64,000 nt of DNA from Hofstenia miamia (lineage: Eukaryota; Xenacoelomorpha; Acoela), in assembly GCA_004352715.1 (NCBI GenBank), contig SCFE01000108.1, forward strand, positions 85,063 to 149,062. The letters run 5' to 3'. The first letter of the stretch is position 1, and the number at the start of each line of letters is the position of its first letter. Positions 40,101-49,835 of this stretch are shown in pieces. The notes below the pieces were generated by a model. It was not told the DNA's origin. It saw only the letters and a list, made by a program, of their open reading frames with translations, and ran no database searches. Made by a program: the position numbers and the translations under genes.

Positions 40101-43100
40101 NNNNNNNNNNNNNNNNNNNNNNNNNNNNNNNNNNNNNNNNNNNNNNNNNNNNNNNNNNNNNNNNNNNNNNNNNNNNNNNNNNNNNNNNNNNNNNNNNNNN
40201 NNNNNNNNNNNNNNNNNNNNNNNNNNNNNNNNNNNNNNNNNNNNNNNNNNNNNNNNNNNNNNNNNNNNNNNNNNNNNNNNNNNNNNNNNNNNNNNNNNNN
40301 NNNNNNNNNNNNNNNNNNNNNNNNNNNNNNNNNNNNNNNNNNNNNNNNNNNNNNNNNNNNNNNNNNNNNNNNNNNNNNNNNNNNNNNNNNNNNNNNNNNN
40401 NNNNNNNNNNNNNNNNNNNNNNNNNNNNNNNNNNNNNNNNNNNNNNNNNNNNNNNNNNNNNNNNNNNNNNNNNNNNNNNNNNNNNNNNNNNNNNNNNNNN
40501 NNNNNNNNNNNNNNNNNNNNNNNNNNNNNNNNNNNNNNNNNNNACAGTTAAGCATAGTGCATAATCTACGCCGCACTTTCACTAGTTATTTGCTGACGTC
40601 ACATGGCACTGTTTAAATTTCTTGTAATGGTGATACTTCCAGAGGATTGGCTGCCATACTCACCGGACTTGAATCCTATGGATTTTAGCATTTGGAGTAT
40701 CCTATAGGCAAACGCTTATACTACCCTGCCCAACATCATCCAATCTCTAAAACGATCCTTACAACGAGAATGGAACAAAATTCCTGATGAGATATTGCCT
40801 GTGCTGTTAATTCTTTCCCAAGAAGACTAAACAAGTGCACGAAAGCCAAGGTGGCTATTTTGAGTAGCATTCAGCATAAATGTAGTCTAATAATATTGTT
40901 ATCGAAATTGAATAAACTTTTTCTCTTGTAAATATTATATTTTTTGTTCTGAGCAATAAAACATTTAATTTCCAAACTTATTACCACCCTGTATAAACAG
41001 TTTGCCTTTTTAAAAAGACCACATGCTGGTTAGGGTTAGGGTTAGGGTTAGGGTTAGGGTTAGGGTTATCAACTTTGTAGAAATGTAAATTTTAAACTAG
41101 GTTTCAATTCGTTGTAATATTTTTAATTCACTGAATGTAGATGAAGATTACATTCCACATGAAGGTGCAACTTTTAAAGACATTTTTGGTAGTCCCCGTA
41201 GACGGCATTCAGAACAGAAAAGACTGTACTTTGCATCGCCCGAGAGAATTCTTCCACGGCCACCTCCTCTTCCCGCAATTCGATGTGCAAATTCCATGGA
41301 GAATAAAGCAATTGTTGAAGAAATATATCAGAATCTTGCTCTTGCTCCCGTAACTGCTAAAGCCGAATCTGAAACTTCTATTAACAGAATGCTATCACCC
41401 ATGAATGAGAATGATGTAAGATGTTGTATGCATATAAAATATATATTTTTTAAATTTTCATTTGATCTGCATGATTGGTAGAAAGAATACATGTTCATTA
41501 TTTAGAATTGAACAATTTAATCGTCTTTTATGTATTCATATTTCTTTATCAGTGATTGCTAACATGATTTTATTAGTTTTCACACCTATTTTATGAATAT
41601 GCCACGAATATACAAGATGTGAAATTCAAATGAGCCTAAATAGGTCATCCTGCATTAAATGAACCGTGGTTTACTCACTTAGCATAATAAATTCTACTAA
41701 TATTAGTAGATGTTGAAATAGTTTTTATAAATGTTATATACTAATAGGAACATAAACAGTAAGGACTTAGTATAGTATTATTAAAGCAGGGAGCGCATCA
41801 ATTCACTTTTACTTCCAAATAACTCATTGCTCATGCTTGGCAAAAGCGATTCTTTTTCAGCACCAAATTTTTCATGGCGTACATAGGAGGAGTGAGTAAA
41901 TGGAAACATTGTGGAGTCCCTCTTTTTTACAATCGGGTATTGACTGCAATANNNNNNNNNNNNNNNNNNNNNAAGCAGGGAGCGCATCAATTCACTTTTA
42001 CTTCCAAATAACTCATTGCTCATGCTTGGCAAAAGCGATTCTTTTTCAGCACCAAATTTTTCATGGCGTACATAGGAGGAGTGAGTAAATGGAAACATTG
42101 TGGAGTCCCTCTTTTTTACAATCGGGTATTGACTGCAATAATTGCAGATGATCGCTCTGCAGGCAGGACCGAGCCTACCGGACAGCACGTTCCCGGCGTG
42201 TTCCGGGCAGGCATATGGCACCCAAATAATCCGGAATACACTATCCCGTCAAATATTGTCTGGTATGGTCACGGTCATTCTAAAGATGATTAAATCGATG
42301 TACTATTGCTTTGGTTAGACATTTGTTTAGACTTTATCCTGAAGATAGATCTCAACTTACCAATGTCAATTGGGTTTAAATAGATATGTAGTCAGTAGCT
42401 TTTAGAATAAGTGAAGGATGTGTTTTAGAGATTCTTTTATTTATTCTTTATCCTATCAACTTTGGAGAACGTTAAAATAATTCGATAATTTTAAGTTTTC
42501 TGATTATTTTTAATTACTAAGTAGTGTTGGGTTAAATTTTCATATTGATAAATTACAAGTTTCCTCTACTAAAATAAAATTGAAGATTCTACAGAATTAG
42601 GAGTAATTTTATCATACATATGTATTCTCAAATGACATTAGCATATTGTAAATATGTTGAGAAAATTTCACAGCATATTTCAATTTCTAAGAAATTTCTT
42701 ATAGTAGCAAAGTCAAACTTTATTTTACATGCATTAGATCTGTCTTACTTTAAGGTTTGCTTACTTGACATATTGATCAAAGACAATTTCAAAAATCAGA
42801 ATTATCTCAAATTTCTCAAAAGCGAGTACTTCAGGGATTACAAAAGAGAAAATTTACTAAGGCTAGGCATTTTCAAAAATTCTGTTTGATTATTTATCCT
42901 GATCTTGGAAAATTTGTAAGCGGGTAAGTTGGTGGGTGGAGAGACGGTGCTGATTTGACCCCTTGCAAACATTTTTAAAATTAGGTTATGAAACTTTTTT
43001 TACATGGAACTACTGTTTTTGTTACCTCTTTCCTCATTTTATCTGTTTGTGAGTAGAGGCTTCTGATGAATACAATAACCAGATTTTGCCAAATCAGAAA

Positions 43101-44893
43101 GCATCTTAAAACATAGCCCATTGAAAAAATTAAAACTTCAGAAAATCACTACTTTTTCATATCTATCATTAAAATGATGATGTCATCAACAAATGAATGA
43201 CGTCAACTCTACCTCATTTTCCAAGGATTGTTTTAGTAACGTAAAAAGTTTCATGGAAAAAATATTTCGCAGAAAAATTTTTATTACAAAGTTGAATCAG
43301 CTCCCCCTTGTGAGATCAACAGGCAAAAATATAATGTGGAAATTAGGGCTAAAAGGTTTTTGAATCATTTGAAGAAACTAATCAATTTCCGCAACTCAAA
43401 ATAGTTGCATTATACTTGCACAAATTTTTGCCATCTCCAGCTAACTGCGAGAGGTCATAGTCTAAGAAAATATTATCTGGTAGAAACACGATTTCAATGG
43501 ATGTTATCTGAAATAAACTTTTTGGGTTATACTTATAACCTAAGCAAACGATAGATCATTTCATTTTGAATTTATTGACTGTTTGTTTAATTCTAATAGT
43601 TTTAATGCAGTTTATTTATTCAAATTAGTTTAAGCTATCGTTTAATAAATATTTCGTTGTTTAATTGGATTTGAACAGTTTAAATATCATTTAAATGGTC
43701 AACGCTGAGTCTATATCTCTAGAATGAATCAAGATTTAGTATGTAAATCACTTTATAATGGTTTATTCTTATCTATTACAAATACATTTATTGATAAATT
43801 TTGAATAGGCGGATAAAGATGAAGCTGATGAAGAAAATTTTGAAAAGGCGGAGGACTTAGATGAAAATGAAAACATCGATAATATGGTACCTGCACCTAT
43901 TATGTTAACTGTAACTGAGCCGCTAGAATTGGATTCGAATGCCGATTCAAATGTTAAGAACCAGATCTTAAATTCAACTCGAAGCATTGATGAACCCTTG
44001 AGAGCATTTGAAACATTTCGTTCTTTAGATATCGACCGGTCAAGCAGAGATTATCTTGAAGATATCTATCCTGCTGAGTCTGAAAAGTTAAATAAGAGAG
44101 ATCCTGTGTTACGATCTTTGACGTCTTTACCAACGGTTGACAATAACAGAGCTTCTTTAAGCCTTGAAATACCCAAAGAAACATACGGAGTTCATTCAAA
44201 CTTGAGTATTGAAAAGCATATTTCATTAGAATCTGTGTCTACTAGCAATGACGAGAGTAGTCACTCTAATTCAAAAAGCCCTCGACCACGCCACTCTTTA
44301 CGAAGAGCAAGCCAGTGTAAAACTCCAGATTCAGACTTGAATCAATCAGATTCAAGTGAAAAGGTTGCTTCATCAGAAGAAGAATTTATATACGATGATA
44401 AAGAAGAAAATATAGACATATTCCAGGAGTTACCAGGGGATAATTCTATTGTATTAGAAACACCTGTTGAGGAAATGAATGTGGACCGAACTGAAGGTAT
44501 TAATCTGAAACAATTTGGTGTACTAGAAAATGGAGATGTCAGAAGTTACACACCTACTCAAACATATATAGAAACAAATTTCTATGATAACATTCCTGAT
44601 TACATCACAAAAAATGTTAGAATATATCTTGCATCATCAGGTGAAGATATGAGATTTGAAAGAGAAACAATACAGTATGGTGCAGTGCCTGAGCTTCAAG
44701 ACTACTGTAAAGGAATGGGATTAGATTTTCAGCTAATTGATCTTGCAGATGCATATATTGATAGAAAGTTTCAAAATGATCCAACAATTCTTGAATCGCG
44801 AATGTTTGAAATTGAAAACTGCTTTGAAGTATCATGTGGACCATCATTCATTGGTTTGCTTGGAAATAAGTTTGGATATCAGATACCTCCAAG
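37132..44893 (+). CDS. NACHT/WD-repeat (NWD-type) STAND protein, N-terminal part
   Basis: Exons 37132-37182, 37225-37297, 41141-41415 and 43809-44893 join in consistent phase (0, 1, 0) into about 495 residues, starting MSTSKDYTFQEPKWALK. Residues 1-about 395 are low complexity, acidic and Ser-rich, with a proline patch (ILPRPPPLPAI) and clusters such as SSEKVASSEEEF. From about residue 400 comes the DUF4062-like domain that opens NWD1/NWD2-type proteins: NVRIYLASSGEDMRFERE, PELQDYCKGMGLDFQLIDL and CFEVSCGPSFIGLLGNKFGY. In relatives this is followed by NACHT and WD40 domains. Here the exon ends PPR with donor AG|gtaaat and runs into a (TA)n tract and a 1000-N gap. The missing remainder closely fits the minus-strand gene at 49836-57595. 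Confidence 0.85.
37225..37297 (+). CDS. NWD-like gene, exon 2
   Basis: Acceptor tttccctag, encoding KTLFVPPTSNAHARPEDLF and KLNEI, then G|gtaaga in phase 1. The 41-bp intron before it (37183-37224) is very short, so a continuous transcript reading is worth testing. Confidence 0.65.
38433..38771 (-). CDS. Candidate exon(s), unknown protein
   Basis: A minus-strand open stretch reads LVLFSVVVGCSVKFPDTETK and HLFRWSEDPENKFLSDGSCH. Plausible acceptors are ctcttag (about 38755) and ctttttttcag (about 38670), and there is a donor-like CAT|gtaaag near the end. The composition looks protein-like, but no domain is recognised and no partner exon is established. Confidence 0.3.
   Translation of the reverse strand: MAFWVLLGGLDMNLYLTKHNLLKNIEIPNYRRLVLFSVVVGCSVKFPDTETKYYKYKIIWYLTGTVNANFKMISIKHLFRWSEDPENKFLSDGSCHRNVNIHVKELCCKSCF
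39544..40543. other. Assembly gap (1000 N)
   Basis: A gap of exactly 1000 Ns, so probably of unknown real size, preceded by a (TA)n tract. Confidence 0.99.
40620..40995 (+). pseudogene. Mariner/Tc-like transposase C-terminal fragment and terminal repeat
   Basis: The plus strand reads LPEDWLPYSPDLNPMDFSIW, which carries the third catalytic Asp region, then SLKRSLQREWNKIPDEI. A decayed tail follows, and then a terminal repeat ending ttattaccaccctg before TA at about 40993. The 5' part of the element is missing. The terminal repeat matches the end of the fragment at 46866 (cagggtg...taataTGTTTGGAAA-type), so both belong to one family. Confidence 0.8.
41028..41068 (+). repeat. Interstitial (TTAGGG)n telomeric tract
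   Basis: Six to seven uninterrupted TTAGGG units lie about 35 bp after a mariner end and about 70 bp before an NWD-like exon. TTAGGG is the ancestral animal telomere repeat. Confidence 0.95.
41141..41415 (+). CDS. NWD-like gene, exon 3
   Basis: Acceptor gaatgtag completes an Asp codon. It encodes DEDYIPHEGATFKDIFGSPR and the proline patch RILPRPPPLPAIRC, and ends MNEND|gtaaga in phase 0. Confidence 0.75.
41781..42132 (-). CDS. Candidate terminal exon on minus strand (seen in both duplicate copies)
   Basis: After an attattgcag acceptor (42134-42133) the minus strand reads SQYPIVKKRDSTMFPFTHSS, then HEKFGAEKESLLPSMSNEL, and ends SELMRSLL-stop at 41781. The 21-N gap and the 168-bp duplication split it: positions 41973-42132 and 41781-41943 are the same exon read twice. 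The family is unknown. The GC-richer flank at 42140-42240 is also open on the plus strand (ending GHSKDD-stop), so strand is uncertain. Confidence 0.35.
41784..41951 (+). repeat. 168-bp duplicate, copy 1 (assembly overlap)
   Basis: By eye identical to 41973-42140, the two copies being separated by 21 Ns. This is typical of two contig ends that overlap but were not merged. Confidence 0.92.
41952..41972. other. Assembly gap (21 N)
   Basis: A short N run between the two identical 168-bp blocks; the true distance is likely negative. Confidence 0.97.
41973..42140 (+). repeat. 168-bp duplicate, copy 2 (assembly overlap)
   Basis: Second copy of 41784-41951; the sequence continues unbroken to the right. 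Confidence 0.92.
42300..43808 (+). other. Intron of NWD-like gene, non-coding
   Basis: AT-rich, with one unremarkable frame at 42620-42889 and the diverged repeat at 43030-43330. Nothing else recognised. Confidence 0.5.
43030..43330 (+). repeat. Diverged interspersed repeat, copy 2
   Basis: Matches 30290-30610 in ordered short blocks (gatgtcatca...gacgtca, aaggattgttttag-taacgtaaaa, aaaatttttatt). Ends undefined. Confidence 0.45.
43809..44893 (+). CDS. NWD-like gene, exon 4: low-complexity region and DUF4062-like domain
   Basis: Acceptor tttgaatag. Begins ADKDEADEENFEKAEDLDEN, continues Ser-rich, then the DUF4062-like block from about 44610. It ends at CCAAG|gtaaat in phase 2, so the next exon must supply one base. 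No such exon is visible before the gap. Confidence 0.87.
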
Positions 44894-44918
44894 GTAAATA
44901 TATATATATATATATATA

Positions 44919-45918
44919 NNNNNNNNNNNNNNNNNNNNNNNNNNNNNNNNNNNNNNNNNNNNNNNNNNNNNNNNNNNNNNNNNNNNNNNNNNNNNNNNNN
45001 NNNNNNNNNNNNNNNNNNNNNNNNNNNNNNNNNNNNNNNNNNNNNNNNNNNNNNNNNNNNNNNNNNNNNNNNNNNNNNNNNNNNNNNNNNNNNNNNNNNN
45101 NNNNNNNNNNNNNNNNNNNNNNNNNNNNNNNNNNNNNNNNNNNNNNNNNNNNNNNNNNNNNNNNNNNNNNNNNNNNNNNNNNNNNNNNNNNNNNNNNNNN
45201 NNNNNNNNNNNNNNNNNNNNNNNNNNNNNNNNNNNNNNNNNNNNNNNNNNNNNNNNNNNNNNNNNNNNNNNNNNNNNNNNNNNNNNNNNNNNNNNNNNNN
45301 NNNNNNNNNNNNNNNNNNNNNNNNNNNNNNNNNNNNNNNNNNNNNNNNNNNNNNNNNNNNNNNNNNNNNNNNNNNNNNNNNNNNNNNNNNNNNNNNNNNN
45401 NNNNNNNNNNNNNNNNNNNNNNNNNNNNNNNNNNNNNNNNNNNNNNNNNNNNNNNNNNNNNNNNNNNNNNNNNNNNNNNNNNNNNNNNNNNNNNNNNNNN
45501 NNNNNNNNNNNNNNNNNNNNNNNNNNNNNNNNNNNNNNNNNNNNNNNNNNNNNNNNNNNNNNNNNNNNNNNNNNNNNNNNNNNNNNNNNNNNNNNNNNNN
45601 NNNNNNNNNNNNNNNNNNNNNNNNNNNNNNNNNNNNNNNNNNNNNNNNNNNNNNNNNNNNNNNNNNNNNNNNNNNNNNNNNNNNNNNNNNNNNNNNNNNN
45701 NNNNNNNNNNNNNNNNNNNNNNNNNNNNNNNNNNNNNNNNNNNNNNNNNNNNNNNNNNNNNNNNNNNNNNNNNNNNNNNNNNNNNNNNNNNNNNNNNNNN
45801 NNNNNNNNNNNNNNNNNNNNNNNNNNNNNNNNNNNNNNNNNNNNNNNNNNNNNNNNNNNNNNNNNNNNNNNNNNNNNNNNNNNNNNNNNNNNNNNNNNNN
45901 NNNNNNNNNNNNNNNNNN
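44919..45918. other. Assembly gap (1000 N)
   Basis: Exactly 1000 Ns between (TA)n tracts, immediately after the donor of NWD-like exon 4. Confidence 0.99.
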
Positions 45919-46049
45919 TATATATATATATATATTCTATTTATATTGTGTTATAAATGAACATAAAATGAGCATTTTTTGATTCTAGAATTGGCGTCTG
46001 TGATTTATTGAAACTTTTATGTATTGAGAAAAATTTGAAGCTGCTTTCT

Positions 46050-46866
46050 GTGTTTGAAAAGCATTTTAAGTTGTGTAAATCTAAGAGATTTGAATATTCT
46101 CTTAAACGCCAATCAGTAAAACCTTTGCACAACCTCTCAACAATTTATTTTGCTTTGTGTGGTAGTGCTGAATCTTGCTGCATGGTCCATTGTGTTTGTA
46201 GTGATTTTGTGTTTAAGTATGTGGTCATATTGGAGATTGAATGATTGTTCAATCGTAAAAATCTTCTCATCTGTAAAGAGGATACTTTGACGCATTCCTT
46301 TGTGAACCTCAGCTTGAGATTTTTACAACACTTCATTCGTTTTTCCATAGCAGCAGTCGTGAGGATATGTCGCTTGGAAAAACCTTAATGATTTTTAGCC
46401 CAGCTGTTTCTTTACGACCTTTCAAATGATCCCTTCACTGACTTTTAATTGTCATTTTTGTGATGGATCTGTGTGGGTTTTGACGTATTCGACTAGAAAC
46501 AATCTTCTTCAATTTTGCTGTAGCTGCAGTTACAGGCCGCCCTGATTTTGCTCTATTTTCCAATGTCCCTAACTCCTGATATCGCTTTATGATTTTGGAA
46601 ATATAACTTCTACTAATTTTGTTCTGTTTAAGTGCATGAAATATTTCACATTGGCGTTTTCCACATTGATGCGATTAAAAATGGCAGCTCATTTTTGTTC
46701 AATTTGACACCAAGTAAAGAAAAGAAAGTGTAATTCAAATATCAACCGTTGAATGAAAACATGTATCAAAAACAGTGATTATTTCTCTTTTATCTCTATC
46801 CTGTATTTGATTGGTCGTTTTTTGACTAATAAATAAACATGTTTCCAAACATATTACACACCCTGT
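46050..46866 (-). pseudogene. Mariner/Tc-like transposase N-terminal fragment
   Basis: The minus strand reads QCEIFHALKQNKISRSYISK then IIKRYQELGT (helix-turn-helix). It continues NRAKSGRPVTAATAKLKKIV, ILFTDEKIFTIEQS (first catalytic Asp) and TMQQDSALPHKAK (second). Several frameshifts are present and it decays after the second Asp. A terminal repeat (gacagggtgtgtaatatgtt on the minus strand) ends near 46866. Same family as 40620-40995, which carries the C-terminal half. Confidence 0.8.
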
Positions 46867-46867
46867 C

Positions 46868-46921
<54 letters not shown>

Positions 46922-47070
46922 NNNNNNNNNNNNNNNNNNNNNNNNNNNNNNNNNNNNNNNNNNNNNNNNNNNNNNNNNNNNNNNNNNNNNNNNNNNNNNN
47001 NNNNNNNNNNNNNNNNNNNNNNNNNNNNNNNNNNNNNNNNNNNNNNNNNNNNNNNNNNNNNNNNNNNNNN
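46922..47070. other. Assembly gap (149 N)
   Basis: Ns within a (TA)n tract. Frames across it are artefacts. Confidence 0.99.
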
Positions 47071-47397
47071 TATATATATATATTTTGTAGCCGATTTTTC
47101 ATGTATTTCAGTCTTTATGAATGTATAATGACACACGTTAAGGATGTAATGATTAATTACTAAATTAAACATGTACATTCATTGTTCTTATTTCATCTCT
47201 ATTTTTTGGATTATTTTGTTCAAAACGCATTTAGAATACATTTTATTAATATTTATAAAAATAACATGTCAAATAATATTTTTAAGATAATTTTTGAAAT
47301 AATGTTGTTGAGCAATCTTTCATAAAGAAATAGGGATTGATAATGTCAGGTGCAGAGAATATTGTACAGAAATTTGACATTGAATTTTGAATGCAAA

Positions 47398-48286
47398 CTA
47401 TTTGAACTTACATTTACTTTTTGCATTCTTGCTTTGCTCTGTCGATTGCAATTGCTTGGACTTCAATACGTTTCGTTTACTGTTTATGTCACTCAGAGAA
47501 GAAGATCTTTGCTTGCTCGTCCCCCAGTAAAATCCATTTGCTGGTGGCTTATTTAATTGTGCTCTCAATGAAGAAGAGTTTTCATAACTCTTAAAACTTC
47601 ATTAGTAGAAATAATATTAGGTTAAATAGATTTGATATTAATATCTTAAAACCCCATCACTTACATTTGACGGAGGTGCTATTGATGAATCAAGAATTTC
47701 TTGAAGAGTTGACCATCCATAGTAAATACTTTTCTTCCCCCTTTTGTTTTCGTACTTTGGTAATAGTTCTTCACGAGACTTTATTTCCTGAGTTCTCTGT
47801 CTGAGTTCACCATATATCGTTTGCCTACTTCTTGAAGGGGGTGGAATGTTATCTGACAATTCATCTCTTGCATTAGCCTAGCAGGTTCAGAAATAAATTT
47901 AATTGAATATGTTTGTATTGAAACTAGTCTTACTTTATAGCAGACATTAAACGACACTGTCATTCGATTTCCATTAAAATATATGAAAAAAATATATATT
48001 ACAAAATCTTAATTTGCTTAAATTGGAGGTTGCAGACTTATAATTAAATTTAATGTCGCTCTCAATAATTAACTTTTTTCTCAATTTCATGAATTTTGTT
48101 TAGTTTTAACAATTCAACAAGTTGAGCAAAACGAAAGTAAGTTTTTATGATTTGTTGTTGAATACCGAAAGTAGGGCAAATTGCAACAACACATTTAGAA
48201 TTTGCAAATAAATTTTTAAACACAAAAATATTGTATTGAGTTAACGGTTTTAGTGAAATTCTTGTTAGGTACTTATTTACCAACGC
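47398..48286 (-). CDS. Possible divergent kinesin motor-end gene with unknown tail (partial)
   Basis: Minus-strand exons 48074-48286, 47665-47877 and 47398-47589 are each in phase 0 with AG acceptors; donors are a weak gttaat and then gtaagt. The first reads KYLTRISLKPLTQYNIFVFK and, later, TYFRFAQLVELLKLNK. This resembles the end of kinesin motor domains (R-x-S-x-LT ... L-x-FA ... K-L). The next two read IPPPSRSRQTIYGELRQRTQ and SSSLRAQLNKPPANGFYWGT, which I do not recognise. The last exon reaches a stop at 47398 but also has a good donor (AAAT|gtaagt, about 47410), so it may not be terminal. Motor P-loop exons were not found upstream. Confidence 0.4.
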
Positions 48287-48423
48287 CTACTAAATGAATA
48301 TTTTAATAGTTAGAATAGTTGACTATCTTAAATATATCAAATGAAAGAATATACTACATGCAGTAAGTAAAGAGGTGGGTTTAGCTGATCATGCAAGTCA
48401 ATGAAACTTAAATTTTTTACTAA

Positions 48424-48792
48424 ATGCAAAGCAAGCTTGCGCCTTTGAATATGTTGCCTTACCTAGTATACTTAAACTTATATTTCAGTTTACTCACTAT
48501 GTTAATTTTTCAAAAAAAATTGCAACCATTAATAATTGTGTTCTGTATGCTCCTGATGCATAACATCAACTACAGTCCATCCCATCTCGTTTCCGCACTA
48601 GTTTTTCTTATATTCAATAACGAATTTTGTATGTTTGTCACATGTCTAGTTGTACATAAAGAGTGTTGTTCACAAATACACAACCATATAGGATCATGTG
48701 AAGAACCCATAAATTACCTTGCATTAAATTTTTTTAATATTATGCACATAAAAGATGAACTTATTTTAAATGCTGCCGTTCATATTTGTTAA
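48424..48792 (+). pseudogene. Possible cyclin-like fragment (weak)
   Basis: A 122-codon plus-strand frame containing NINYSPSHLVSALVFLI and HIGSCEEPINYLALNF. This loosely follows the second half of the cyclin fold (YPPSxxAAxAxxLA ... GxxEExLxPxxxxL). No introns, no clear start context and no decisive motif, so it could be chance. Confidence 0.2.
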
Positions 48793-49835
48793 ATGCATTG
48801 TATACATAACTGTAAAGTTTACCCTCAAAGATTGTAGTCTTAATTGTTTGTCTTCTTGCCAACACTTTTCTAAAAAAATTTTTTAAATAAAAAGGAAATT
48901 TGAAAACAAAAAGCTTCACTTAATAACAAAAACAAAAACCCAAGATATTACGGGAAAATATGTAAATAAGTATTTTTCAAGATTTTATATCTCAAATATT
49001 TGTAGTAAAAGTTGAAATTGTGTGCTGATTTTTGATAACAATTAATACCTGATGTTTAATTCTGTGCTTCCAGCATATGAGTTCAACTTTTACTACAAAA
49101 ATATATGTATAACTTAATAATAAAACGTCATGAAAATAAGATGACAGAAGCAATATGCATTTAAATTAAAGAGACTCATCAATCAAGTTTAAATATATTA
49201 TGATGATCTAAGTCACTTAACGAAAATTTGGAAACATTTCTTACCAATATTTGAAAATGACAACAATGTTTATCGAAATCTGTGACAATAAAGTTATTTC
49301 AAAAATAAAAAAAAATATATATAGATAAATATTTCTTTTTTTATATGTATTTTTTTGTATATGTATTCATATATATATAAATTAATATTTATATTATTAT
49401 ATATATATTATTTAATTACAAATAATCCTAATTGTATATGTCAGGTGTGAATGATGCTCGTTTTTTATTAAGCATGGATGCAAGGAATTCACTGGAATGA
49501 TGTAAATAAATCTTAGTATCTTTGAATACAATACCTAATTGATACATTTTTATAAGCCCGTTGTCATAAATTCTTTGAAATTCAAAAGTACCGGCCTATA
49601 ACTCACGAGGAGCAATTCTCTAATAGATTTTGCATTTTTACAACAAATTAAAGTTAACTATCATATATTAACAGAAAAAATATAAAAGTTTTACAACGAG
49701 AGAATATGAATGTCTACGAAGTTTAAGGTAGCGATTTTGAAGATATTTTCATTCTTATATTTTGTTAAGATTTTAAGTAGACAAATCTATATTTTTACAT
49801 TTCTAAATATAGTTTGTGCATAAATATCACTGGAA
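48793..49835. other. Intergenic stretch with one candidate exon
   Basis: Mostly AT-rich with (TA)n at about 49310-49410. On the minus strand at about 49437-49604, after a gagttatag acceptor, the reading AGTFEFQRIYDNGLIKMYQL continues to ASMLNKKRASFTPD. It looks protein-like but has no clear donor and no recognised family. Confidence 0.35.

Larger units (their letters stand above)
37298..41140 (+). other. Intron of NWD-like gene with gap, transposon scraps and telomeric tract
   Basis: Contains a candidate minus-strand exon (38433-38771), the 1000-N gap (39544-40543), a mariner C-terminal fragment and a (TTAGGG)n tract. The rest, 37300-38430 and 38775-39520, shows nothing recognisable. Confidence 0.6.

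Noticed and set aside
39439-40582. 358-370 codon frames across 39.4-40.6 kb
   Set aside because: Same artefact: a 1000-N gap read through as coding.
41028-41068. CRISPR-like or terminal chromosome end
   Set aside because: The repeat is a short interstitial TTAGGG array with unique sequence on both sides, so it is neither spacer-bearing nor a chromosome end.
44737-45960. 407-codon frame overlapping the end of the NWD-like exon
   Set aside because: A wrong-frame shadow of the exon extended through the 1000-N gap.
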